Below are positions 1 to 6,014 of a DNA stretch of 8,475 bases, piece after piece. Both the position numbers and the translations under genes were made by a program. Below the pieces are notes generated by a model that did no database searches, was not told where the DNA came from, and saw only the letters and a program-made list of their open reading frames with translations. Source of the stretch: Clostridiales bacterium (GTDB lineage: Bacteria; Bacillota; Clostridia; Oscillospirales; Acutalibacteraceae); NCBI GenBank assembly GCA_019417145.1, contig DXVY01000058.1, positions 1-8,475 on the forward strand, written 5' to 3'. Each line of letters begins with the position of its first letter. Within the stretch, counting starts at the first letter, position 1.

Positions 1-208
1 CCTGCGGCAGGGGCGCGGCCGCCGCCAGCAGGGAACACTCCAGAAACTGGCTGGATCCGGCGTAGACCGCAAGGCTCATGAACACGGCCCAAAGCGGGCC
101 ATAGCCGGACGACTGGAGCAGCATTCCAAAGACTATGCCAACGGATAAATAACCCATGAGCACCGGTATGGTGGCCAGAAAGGCGGTGAAAAAAAGGGTA
201 CGGCGCAA
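1..208 (-). CDS. azlC: AzlC-family branched-chain amino acid exporter, N-terminal part
   Basis: Partial gene: the first 69 codons are present and the C-terminal two thirds lie beyond base 1. AzlC is the large membrane subunit of the AzlCD exporter for branched-chain amino acids and their analogues. The visible part starts MRRTLFFTAFLATIPVLMGY, followed by a hydrophobic segment (about residues 5-31), then WAVFMSLAVYAGSSQF at 40-55. The YAGSSQF motif (49-55) and the pattern before it are typical of the family. The frame has a TGA just two codons upstream (217-215), so no ATG is available and the start is taken as the TTG at 208-206, which gives the usual family N-terminus. An AGGA lies about 11 bases upstream, rather far. 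A promoter at 460-488 and a long leader precede it. The family call is firm; the exact start is less so. Confidence 0.82.
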   Translation of the reverse strand, partial: MRRTLFFTAFLATIPVLMGYLSVGIVFGMLLQSSGYGPLWAVFMSLAVYAGSSQFLECSLLAAAAPLPQ

Positions 209-453
209 AACGTTTCACATCCTAATTAAAAGGCATAAGGAAAAATACGGCGGTCCCCGCCCGTTTTGCATGCTTATAAGCCGTGCATAGGAGGGGCCGC
301 CACTTTGTCCAGGGTAGGAAGAGGGGCACGGGCAGCCTTCATTCCAATTTGTTGCAGAGAAAAACGCCCGATTGTTTTTTCCGGCAAGCTTTTTCTACCT
401 AAAGTCCCGCTTTTACGGCATTTTTTGCCATAGATCCCGAAGGTCATGGAATC
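209..453 (-). other. Long untranslated leader of azlC, possible attenuator
   Basis: If transcription starts about seven bases after the -10 box at 460-465, azlC has a leader of about 245 nt. A small open frame (447-274 on this strand) has no convincing ribosome binding site and no recognisable homology, so I do not call it. Three segments could pair in competing ways. CGGGC (370-366) can pair with GCCCG (333-329). CTGCCCGT (335-328) can pair for eight base pairs with ACGGGCGG (264-257), which is also the 5' arm of the terminator hairpin at 241-264. That is the layout of a transcription attenuator. No known riboswitch or T-box consensus was recognised. In GC-rich DNA such short complementarity can arise by chance. 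Confidence 0.35.
241..264 (-). terminator. Terminator-like hairpin in the azlC leader
   Basis: On the minus strand ACGGGCGG (264-257) pairs with CCGCCGT (253-247), giving seven base pairs with one bulged G and a GGA loop, followed by ATTTTT (246-241). It sits about 35 bases before the azlC start, inside the leader. It could be a premature (regulated) terminator for azlC rather than the end of a gene, because no convincing gene lies just upstream of it. The stem is short, so the call is moderate. Confidence 0.5.
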
Positions 454-459
454 ACTGCT

Positions 460-488
460 ATTATAGACCAGCATGCAATGAAATTCAA
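460..488 (-). promoter_or_regulatory. Consensus sigma-A-type promoter reading toward azlC
   Basis: On the minus strand there is TTGAAT (488-483), a 17-base spacer, and a perfect TATAAT (465-460). It reads leftward into the azlC leader, and no other gene lies between. The spacer contains TTGCATGCT, which also occurs at the promoter of the NTPase gene at 3189-3197. Confidence 0.65.
470..478 (-). repeat. TTGCATGCT element shared between promoters
   Basis: The 9-mer TTGCATGCT occurs here on the minus strand within the azlC promoter spacer. It occurs again on the minus strand at 3197-3189, overlapping the NTPase -10 box, and on the plus strand at 266-274 in the azlC leader. All three copies are non-coding, and the core TGCATGC is nearly self-complementary. 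It may be a regulator site; chance is not excluded. Confidence 0.3.
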
Positions 489-570
489 CTTTTTTCTGGA
501 AGCCCCTTGGACAACCCCATCCGGGCGGCCGGCATATTTCGCTGCATATACGGGCCGCGAGAAAGATTTA

Positions 571-606
571 AAATGAAAAATGGGAGGGACCGCGGGCGGC
601 CCCTCC
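571..606 (-). terminator. Intrinsic terminator of the STAND NTPase gene
   Basis: Eight bases after the NTPase stop codon, the minus strand has GGAGGGGCCG (606-597) pairing with CGGTCCCTCC (592-583). This makes a ten-base-pair GC-rich stem with one G-T pair and a four-base loop, followed by CATTTTTCATTTT. It is a clear Rho-independent terminator and separates the NTPase gene from the downstream azlC promoter. Confidence 0.85.
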
Positions 607-613
607 AGACAGA

Positions 614-3151
614 CTATTGCTTTTGGTAATTATCCAGAATAAAGAGGAGCGTTTGAACATCCGATCCATGGCGAAGCGCCTCTAACACCGCGTGATACAT
701 ATCCGCTTTCCATTTTGAATCGTCCAGGAAAATTATCTGGGATATGCGATAGGCATGCTCCATATGATCCATAGCGCTGTCGAGATATGCCTGCCCATCT
801 TCCTCGGATAGTCCGAGATGGGCCAAGGCCCGATAGGTCAGACAATCGACTACATGGGGATGATTTTCTCCGTCCTGCTTCTTGCGAACGGCGTATATTT
901 CGTTTAAGTGAAAATCCGCATTAAAATATTTGCCATCCCGGACTAAGAAATTAGCTAAATACTGTCTGGACTCTAATGTTTGGCCATTCTCATCTCCCAG
1001 TAAATTTCGAAATCCATCATAGGATTCTTTCATAAGCGCTAATGCTTTCTCTTGGTCCAAGGACAATCGATTATACTGCACAGCAAGGTTCCTTTTGGAA
1101 ATAAGAACCTGGGACTGGATTTGTTTCAGCCATTTTTCCCTTTGCGCCAAAACTTCCTCGGACATTTTAATTCCCCGGTCGGTTTCTTCCCCCTTTTTCA
1201 GAAGATAATACGACAGATTAGAGCGGCTGGGAATCGTTTTTAAATCGTCTTCACCCCATATTTGAGCCGCTCGGGCAGCGCAAACCTCCCCCTCCTCCAC
1301 GGCCAAGGGCACCTTTCCGTTCCGGCTAATATCATAGGCCCAGCTATTATGCGCTCGCACCATATGATCCTCCAGCCCGCGCAGCCGATGTAGGTCGTCC
1401 TCTGAGAGGGAATACTTTTGCAGCTCCTGCTCTAAGCGGTTTTTGTATGCGGTATAGACCCTTTCGTCCTCATGCTCCGCTAGGTCCAAATTACCGCTAT
1501 AGGTGTACACAAACGCCATTTGATAATGACAAGCGATGTATTCCTCGGAATTTTCACCATATAGCCATTTTGCAAAATCGGCCATCTGCTGCAATGGCGA
1601 AAGCAGGATTTTAGCGGCGCCGTTGTCCCTCAGCTCGGCGACCAAATCGCGCAATTCGTCAAACAGCCGCTTATAGCTCTGGTCGCGGTTCTGCTCCCTG
1701 TTTTTAATCAGCCAGATAGCATGGCGGACATATTGCTTGAGAAGCTGTTCTTCCCCTAAGCTTTTATGGATCATTTCCTTTTGGGTCAGCTTCTTTTTTT
1801 TGTAGTCATACATATCCCTCAAAATGGAATGCACGCGCTCCTGGATCAAACGAAGCCGCTGGCCCTGGTCGATTTGAAGGGTTTGGTCTACAATACAGTC
1901 GCGCATTATATGGTGCAGGTATATGCGATCCTTTTTATCGGCGGCCGCTTTGATAAAAGAGTATTTGCGAATCTCTTCCAAAGCAACGGTTGGCGTCCCG
2001 TACAGCTTTTTTAAAACTTCATCATATGTGTCAAAGTCCCAATCCTCTTGACAGACTAGTATTGCAAGCGTGTTGGTATACGCCTCATCCAATCCTCGCA
2101 GGAATTCTATCAGCATGGCGTCCTTATTTAGATTGTTCATATCCAACTTTTGGTAATCCCAGTGAAGCGTATAAATGATATGATCCAAAGCCACATTTAA
2201 ATACATGGGATAATACTCGCATGCCTTGGCCAAAGTATGGCAAAACGGCTCGGGCAGCTTTCCGTTAGAATTTATTGTGAGGAACTTCACCGCATCTTCT
2301 TCACTCCAGACATCCAGCCCGTTGTTTTTTGCTGGCGCCGAAGCCTGGCTCAGACATCCGAAATCACATTTTTCGCGGCTTGCAATGACATACAGTACCG
2401 ACGGCGTCATACGGATCAATCCGTTATCTTCATCTAAAATGAGCTGTATCAGGGCGTTGTCGGAGGCGCCTTTTGCATAACTGGTAACCAGTTCAAAGGA
2501 ATCCAGGAAAATGACCACGCCTTTCTCAGGCATTTTGTGTTGCATTCCATTTTCAAGGTCCATGGCCAAATAGCTGACCAAACGACCCTCAAGCGCTTCG
2601 GTGGAGCTTCTCTGTATCGTTTTTGTTTCATCTATGTATTTCCTTAACGCTATCTCCTGTTTCAGATAGCTGTATATTTTTTTGAGTTTTGTTAGCGCTC
2701 CTTTATAGTCAAATATAAAATCCTGTCCTTCTTTAGGTAGGGATGCAATGAGATCACGGAGCGCCTGGAACGGTTTTATTGTCATCATACGGCTATCCGG
2801 TTCCAGATTCGCCTTTTGGATATACAGATTATAGGCGAAATCAAATAGTGGAAAATCGATTGCAGGAAAAGCCTGCCGAAGAGCGATTAAAAAGGACAGG
2901 GGATTCCGCAGGGCGTCAATGGAAAAATCAAATGGTTCAAATTGGCATGGTACCTTGTCTTCTAAAAGCTGATTTTGGAATTCCTTTAAAAGCGTGGATT
3001 TGCCGATTCCCCCGTCCCCGTAATAATACAGTATATCTCCCATGGTATTTTCAGAGCGATGTTTCATATAGCTGCTATAATAAATCGGAAAAGCTTTGCG
3101 AAAATTTTCTCTGTCCACAAAGATGCGGCCTTCTGTTTTGGCTATGCGCAT
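614..3151 (-). CDS. STAND-type P-loop NTPase with C-terminal TPR array
   Basis: Probably a signal-transducing ATPase of the STAND/NB-ARC class, a cytoplasmic switch that senses a ligand through its repeats and oligomerises. Residues are numbered from the upstream GTG (3163); subtract 4 for the preferred ATG. Walker A is GDGGIGKST (49-57), Walker B VVIFLDSFE (216-224), and the sensor-like strand VLYVIASRE (256-264) ends with an arginine as in STAND proteins. A winged-helix-like part follows (about 365-430), with LHHIMRDC (416-423) in the place of the MHD motif. The C-terminal half is helical, with kinesin-light-chain-like TPR signatures at LYGENSEEY (534), IWGEDDLKT (635), LLGDENGQT (721) and DGENHPHVV (764). 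The Walker A to Walker B distance (about 160 residues) is much longer than usual, implying an inserted helical segment. Only about 40 residues precede the P-loop, so no N-terminal effector domain is seen. The gene is AT-rich compared with 3294-8475, stands alone with its own promoter and terminator, and may have been acquired. The partner and the output are unknown. Confidence 0.8.
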   Translation of the reverse strand: MRIAKTEGRIFVDRENFRKAFPIYYSSYMKHRSENTMGDILYYYGDGGIGKSTLLKEFQNQLLEDKVPCQFEPFDFSIDALRNPLSFLIALRQAFPAIDFPLFDFAYNLYIQKANLEPDSRMMTIKPFQALRDLIASLPKEGQDFIFDYKGALTKLKKIYSYLKQEIALRKYIDETKTIQRSSTEALEGRLVSYLAMDLENGMQHKMPEKGVVIFLDSFELVTSYAKGASDNALIQLILDEDNGLIRMTPSVLYVIASREKCDFGCLSQASAPAKNNGLDVWSEEDAVKFLTINSNGKLPEPFCHTLAKACEYYPMYLNVALDHIIYTLHWDYQKLDMNNLNKDAMLIEFLRGLDEAYTNTLAILVCQEDWDFDTYDEVLKKLYGTPTVALEEIRKYSFIKAAADKKDRIYLHHIMRDCIVDQTLQIDQGQRLRLIQERVHSILRDMYDYKKKKLTQKEMIHKSLGEEQLLKQYVRHAIWLIKNREQNRDQSYKRLFDELRDLVAELRDNGAAKILLSPLQQMADFAKWLYGENSEEYIACHYQMAFVYTYSGNLDLAEHEDERVYTAYKNRLEQELQKYSLSEDDLHRLRGLEDHMVRAHNSWAYDISRNGKVPLAVEEGEVCAARAAQIWGEDDLKTIPSRSNLSYYLLKKGEETDRGIKMSEEVLAQREKWLKQIQSQVLISKRNLAVQYNRLSLDQEKALALMKESYDGFRNLLGDENGQTLESRQYLANFLVRDGKYFNADFHLNEIYAVRKKQDGENHPHVVDCLTYRALAHLGLSEEDGQAYLDSAMDHMEHAYRISQIIFLDDSKWKADMYHAVLEALRHGSDVQTLLFILDNYQKQ

Positions 3152-3159
3152 AATACATC

Positions 3160-3166
3160 CCACCTT
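3160..3166 (-). promoter_or_regulatory. Ribosome binding site deciding the NTPase start
   Basis: AAGGTGG (3166-3160) lies eight bases before the ATG at 3151-3149, an ideal distance. The longer open frame would start at the GTG at 3163-3161, which lies inside this Shine-Dalgarno sequence and has no site of its own, so the ATG is preferred. Confidence 0.7.
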
Positions 3167-3183
3167 TTTTCAAATTCCAACAT

Positions 3184-3212
3184 ATTATAGCATGCAAAGG
3201 TTGGATTTATGT
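3184..3212 (-). promoter_or_regulatory. Extended -10 promoter of the NTPase gene
   Basis: The minus strand carries TGC followed by a perfect TATAAT (TGC 3192-3190, TATAAT 3189-3184), an extended -10 element. The -35 position at a 17-base distance is ACATAA (3212-3207), a weak match, which is usual for extended -10 promoters. Transcription would start near 3177, leaving a leader of about 26 bases that contains the ribosome binding site. The rest of the gap to 3293 is AT-rich. It has a short GCGC-TTTA-GCGC hairpin (about 3260-3271) without a T-tract, so no clear terminator for the LysR gene is seen. Confidence 0.6.
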
Positions 3213-3293
3213 GCATTTCGACCTTTTATTTATAAAAGTTATAGAATATTACATATATCGCGCTAAAGCGCCAAAAAGCGGCACGCGTATGGT

Positions 3294-4187
3294 TCAAATC
3301 AAATACTGCATAAAATGCAGGAAGGGCTTGGAAGGCTGCTTACCCTGTTGGGTCAGCAGGACCATTTCCCTTGGCGGGATCTGCCGGTCGGTGGACACCT
3401 CAAAAACCTTTCCCAGGCTGATTTTTTCCTGGGCAAAAAAGGCGGGGAGGATCCCGATGGCAAGATCGTTTTCTACAAAGGGAAGAATGGTGGTGGAGGT
3501 TCGCACGCTGTATTCCGGATCGAAAAGGATTCCCTGGCCCGCAAACCATCCATCCAGGTGACGTCGGGCGCTGGTTCCCTTCTCCACCGCCGCTATGGGA
3601 TGTTGGCAGAGCTCCTTGACCGGAACTGTCCGGCCCCGGAATTTTTCAAATCCGTTGCCGGCCACGAATATATCCCGAAAGGCCGAAAGACGGCGCACGG
3701 ATATTCCCGCCGTGTCTTCCATTGGCGTTACCGCCAGAGCCATATCCGCCTTCCCGTTTCGCAACATGGAAACGGTATCCGCGGTGGAACTCCCTGTAAT
3801 ATGTACCCGCACGCCGGGATAGGCTTTCCGGAAGGCGGCGATCTTCGGCAGCAGGTAGGTATAGATGGCCGTTTCGGTGGCGCCGATAAAGAGCCGTCCC
3901 CCCGTGCCTTGGGTCAGTTCCCGGGCCTCCTGCTCCCCCGTTTGGAGCTCCCCAAAGGCGGCCGATACGTGCCGGAAAAGGACCTCTCCTTCAGGCGTAA
4001 GCTTCATCCCGCGGGGAACCCGCTCAAACAAGGAATAGCCCAGCCCCTTTTCCAGCCGCTTGACCGCGTATGTCACCGTGGGCTGGGACAGACAGAGGAC
4101 CTGGGCCGCCCCGGATGCGCTCCCCAGACGCGCCACATAATAAAAGGTTCGGTAATACTCTAAATTGCAATCGATCATATCATGCAC
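3294..4187 (-). CDS. LysR-type transcriptional regulator
   Basis: A 297-residue protein, normal length for the family. The N-terminal winged helix-turn-helix spans about residues 8-66 (NLEYYRTFYYVARLGSASGA, then SQPTVTYAVKRLEKGLGYSL), and MKLTPEGEVL at 61-70 is the usual end of this domain. The effector-binding domain runs from about 97 to 290 and includes GADMAL-like KADMALAV (147-154) and KGTSARRHLDGWF (203-215), matching the typical cleft segment of LysR proteins. The start ATG at 4187 has AGGA five bases upstream; a second in-frame ATG lies three codons further in. It is divergent from the AtuA operon and shares its promoter palindrome, so it very likely controls that operon and itself. 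The ligand is presumably a substrate or intermediate of the operon's pathway (inference). Confidence 0.93.
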   Translation of the reverse strand: MHDMIDCNLEYYRTFYYVARLGSASGAAQVLCLSQPTVTYAVKRLEKGLGYSLFERVPRGMKLTPEGEVLFRHVSAAFGELQTGEQEARELTQGTGGRLFIGATETAIYTYLLPKIAAFRKAYPGVRVHITGSSTADTVSMLRNGKADMALAVTPMEDTAGISVRRLSAFRDIFVAGNGFEKFRGRTVPVKELCQHPIAAVEKGTSARRHLDGWFAGQGILFDPEYSVRTSTTILPFVENDLAIGILPAFFAQEKISLGKVFEVSTDRQIPPREMVLLTQQGKQPSKPFLHFMQYLI

Positions 4188-4229
4188 ATCCTATAAATTT
4201 ATTCTATGTTGATCATTTATATTATTTAT

Positions 4230-4258
4230 TTGTATTATATCAAATTGTTTTGTATAAT
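4230..4258 (+). promoter_or_regulatory. Promoter of the AtuA operon
   Basis: TTGTAT (4230-4235), a 17-base spacer and a perfect TATAAT (4253-4258) read rightward into the operon. Transcription would start near 4265, giving a leader of about 40 bases. It overlaps the regulator's promoter completely. Confidence 0.7.
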
Positions 4259-4262
4259 ACAA
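4234..4262 (-). promoter_or_regulatory. Promoter of the LysR regulator gene
   Basis: On the minus strand TTGTAT (4262-4257), a 17-base spacer and TATAAT (4239-4234) read leftward. The expected start near 4227 leaves about 40 bases before the ATG at 4187. The elements are exact inverted copies of those of the operon promoter. Confidence 0.65.
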
Positions 4263-4285
4263 GTGAACTATCTCGCACATAGGCT

Positions 4286-4291
4286 AAAGGA
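4286..4291 (+). promoter_or_regulatory. Poorly spaced ribosome binding site before a TTG start
   Basis: AAAGGA lies 12 bases before the TTG at 4304, longer than optimal. A GTG at 4294 is better placed but is out of frame and gives only a 37-codon frame. Family similarity begins right at the TTG, so that start is kept; translation may be weak. Confidence 0.45.
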
Positions 4292-4303
4292 ACGTGAAGA
4301 CTA

Positions 4304-5653
4304 TTGAAAAAGATACGTATTGCGGCGGGAGCGGGATTTGCCGGCGACCGAATCGAACCGGCGCTGGATATTATCCGCCGGGGAAAGGCCGATTACATAA
4401 TATTTGAATGCCTGGCTGAGCGCACCCTGGCCCTGGCCCAGCGGCAGAAGGCGGCGTGCCCGGACCAGGGGTACAATCCCCTGCTGGAGTACCGGTTCCG
4501 GCGGATTATTCCCCTGTTGCGGGAGCATCCTATACAGATCATAACCAACATGGGTGCGGCCAACCCGGTGGCGGCGGCCCGAAAAATCAGCCGGATCGCG
4601 GAAGAGAGCGGTATTGCCGGACTGAAGATCGCCGCAGTGACCGGGGACGATGTGCTGGACCGGCTGGACCGGTATGGCGATACAATTTTTATGGAGACGG
4701 GGCAGGCGCTCTCGGCCTGCAAGGAGCGGATCCTATCGGCCAACGTCTATATCGGGGCCCAGGCCATCACCCAGGCCCTGGAAGAGGGGGCGGATATTGT
4801 GGTCACCGGTCGGGCGGCCGACGCTTCCCTGACCGTAGGGCCGCTGATGCAGGCCTTTGGAAGAAGCTATGACGATTACACCTTTATCGGCCAGGCCACG
4901 GCGGCGGGACACCTGCTGGAATGCTGCGGACAGGTAACCGGGGGCTACTATGCCGATCCCGGCTACAAGGATGTGCCGGCCCTTTGGGATCTTGGCTTTC
5001 CCATTGTCACCTTTTATGAAAACGGGGATTTTTCAGTGGAAAAACTGCCCGGCACCGGGGGCCTGCTGTGTGTGGGCACGGTGGCCGAGCAGCTGCTGTA
5101 TGAACTGGAGGATCCGGCCCGCTATCTCACCCCCGACGGGGTGGCGGATTTTTCCCATATTCGGCTCCGGGAGGAAGAGGATAAGGTATGGGTGTCCGGG
5201 GCGGCCGGCAGGGAAAAAACGGGGACCCTCAAGGTAAGCGTGGGATATACCGGCGGATTTGTAGGCGAAGGGGAAATCAGTTACGGCGGCCCCAACTGCC
5301 TGGCCCGGGCGGCCCTGGCCCGTGAAGTGTTGGAGCGGCGGTTTGCCATGCTGGATCTGGGCCTGGAGGAGCTGCGATTTGATTATATCGGCGTAAACAG
5401 CCTGTACGGCGGGGAGCGCGGCCTCGGTGACGCCGAACCCCGGGAGGTGCGTCTGCGCGCCGCCGCCCGGGCGGCCGACCGGCAGACGGCCGAGGCTGTG
5501 GGCCGGGAGGTGGAAAGCCTTTACGTCAACGGCCCGGCCGGCGGCGGCGGGGTCAGGTGCTCGGTCACCGACGTGATTTCCATCGCTTCTATTCTGATCC
5601 CGGAGGAAGATGTATTGCAAAAGCTCATTTGGATCGGAGGTGAGACGGGATGA
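4304..5653 (+). CDS. AtuA family protein (DUF1446), core domain
   Basis: A 449-residue cytoplasmic protein of the acyclic terpene utilisation AtuA family. Its reaction has not been established; in Pseudomonas AtuA is encoded with geranyl-CoA catabolism genes. Family hallmarks in order are GAGFAGDRIEPA (9-20), FECLAER (34-40), TNMGAANP (81-88), VVTGRAADASL (166-176), GHLLECCGQVTGG (202-214) and GGPNCLARA (328-336). The start is a TTG, chosen because the conserved N-terminus begins there. At about 450 residues it lacks the C-terminal ferredoxin-like domain that longer AtuA proteins carry; that part is the next gene, whose ATG overlaps this stop codon (ATGA). It is the first gene of the operon and is divergent from a LysR regulator. 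No geranyl-CoA carboxylase, acyl-CoA dehydrogenase or CoA ligase is seen nearby, so the terpene label should not be taken as function. Confidence 0.92.
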   Translation: MKKIRIAAGAGFAGDRIEPALDIIRRGKADYIIFECLAERTLALAQRQKAACPDQGYNPLLEYRFRRIIPLLREHPIQIITNMGAANPVAAARKISRIAEESGIAGLKIAAVTGDDVLDRLDRYGDTIFMETGQALSACKERILSANVYIGAQAITQALEEGADIVVTGRAADASLTVGPLMQAFGRSYDDYTFIGQATAAGHLLECCGQVTGGYYADPGYKDVPALWDLGFPIVTFYENGDFSVEKLPGTGGLLCVGTVAEQLLYELEDPARYLTPDGVADFSHIRLREEEDKVWVSGAAGREKTGTLKVSVGYTGGFVGEGEISYGGPNCLARAALAREVLERRFAMLDLGLEELRFDYIGVNSLYGGERGLGDAEPREVRLRAAARAADRQTAEAVGREVESLYVNGPAGGGGVRCSVTDVISIASILIPEEDVLQKLIWIGGETG

Positions 5654-5997
5654 AGCTATTCCAGCTGGCCCATGCCCGGGCCGGGGATAAGGGGAATATT
5701 TCCACCATTTCCGTGATCGCCTATGACCGCAGCCATTACGGCCTATTATGCGGAGAACTGACGGCCGGACGGGTAAAGCAGACATTTGAGCCCCTGGGAG
5801 TGCAGAGGGTGGAGCGCTTTGAACTGCCGGCCTTGGGCGCCCTGCATTTTGTACTGACCGGGGCTTTGGGAAAAGGGGTGACCCACACCCTGGCTCTGGA
5901 CGCCCACGGCAAATCCTTAAGCGGATTGATGCTGGATATGGAAATCGACTGTCCTCCCGGTCTGCTCGTGGGAGAGGCGCAGGCGTCCGGAATTTAG
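5650..5997 (+). CDS. Small AtuA-like ferredoxin-fold protein
   Basis: A 115-residue soluble protein matching the C-terminal ferredoxin-fold domain of full-length AtuA proteins. Typical features are LAHARAGDKGN (6-16), SVIAYDRSHY (21-30), ERFELPALGALHFVLTGALG (55-74) and LDAHGKSLSGLMLDMEID (83-100). There is no cysteine pattern for an iron-sulfur cluster; ferredoxin here refers to the fold only. Its ATG overlaps the stop of the previous gene by four bases, and GGAGGT (5636-5641) lies eight bases upstream, so translation is probably coupled and made in step with the core protein. Because the two parts are fused in other organisms, they very likely form one complex (inference). Confidence 0.88.
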   Translation: MKLFQLAHARAGDKGNISTISVIAYDRSHYGLLCGELTAGRVKQTFEPLGVQRVERFELPALGALHFVLTGALGKGVTHTLALDAHGKSLSGLMLDMEIDCPPGLLVGEAQASGI

Positions 5998-6014
5998 AGA
6001 GAGGAGGGGAATAT

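Larger units (their letters stand above)
4230..4262. promoter_or_regulatory. Interrupted palindrome, candidate LysR operator
   Basis: TTGTATTATA (4230-4239) and TATAATACAA (4253-4262) are perfect 10-bp inverted copies with 13 bases between them. Inside, TTGTATAATACAA (4250-4262) is itself a dyad that fits the LysR T-N11-A rule, and a similar TTGTATTATATCAA begins exactly 20 bases upstream (4230-4243), two helical turns away on the same face. This is the usual layout of paired LysR half-sites. Binding here would cover the boxes of both promoters. Confidence 0.55.

Noticed and set aside
250..268. T-box-like GGGCGGGGACCGC upstream of azlC
   Set aside because: It resembles the T-box antiterminator consensus, but the UGGN bulge that pairs with tRNA is not present, and the bases pair with each other in the terminator hairpin. 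No specifier stem was recognised.
274..474. 66-codon open frame in the azlC leader
   Set aside because: Its ATG lies upstream of the expected transcription start, there is no ribosome binding site, and the translation has no recognisable domain.
614..3151. Reading the NTPase as a confirmed antiphage defence gene
   Set aside because: The architecture is compatible, but there is no effector domain, no neighbouring defence gene and no mobile-element context in the window, so only a possibility is stated.
3255..3305. tRNA-like GGTTCAAATC with nearby hairpins
   Set aside because: The T-loop-like string lacks a matching 5-bp stem (GTATG has no CATAC partner), and there is no anticodon or acceptor stem. 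It overlaps the 3' end of the LysR gene.
3315..4163. 282-codon frame antisense to the LysR gene
   Set aside because: It mirrors a well-supported LysR gene, has no domain, and is the kind of shadow frame expected in GC-rich coding DNA.
5033..5785. 250-codon minus-strand frame across the two AtuA genes
   Set aside because: It is antisense to two conserved genes and has no family resemblance.
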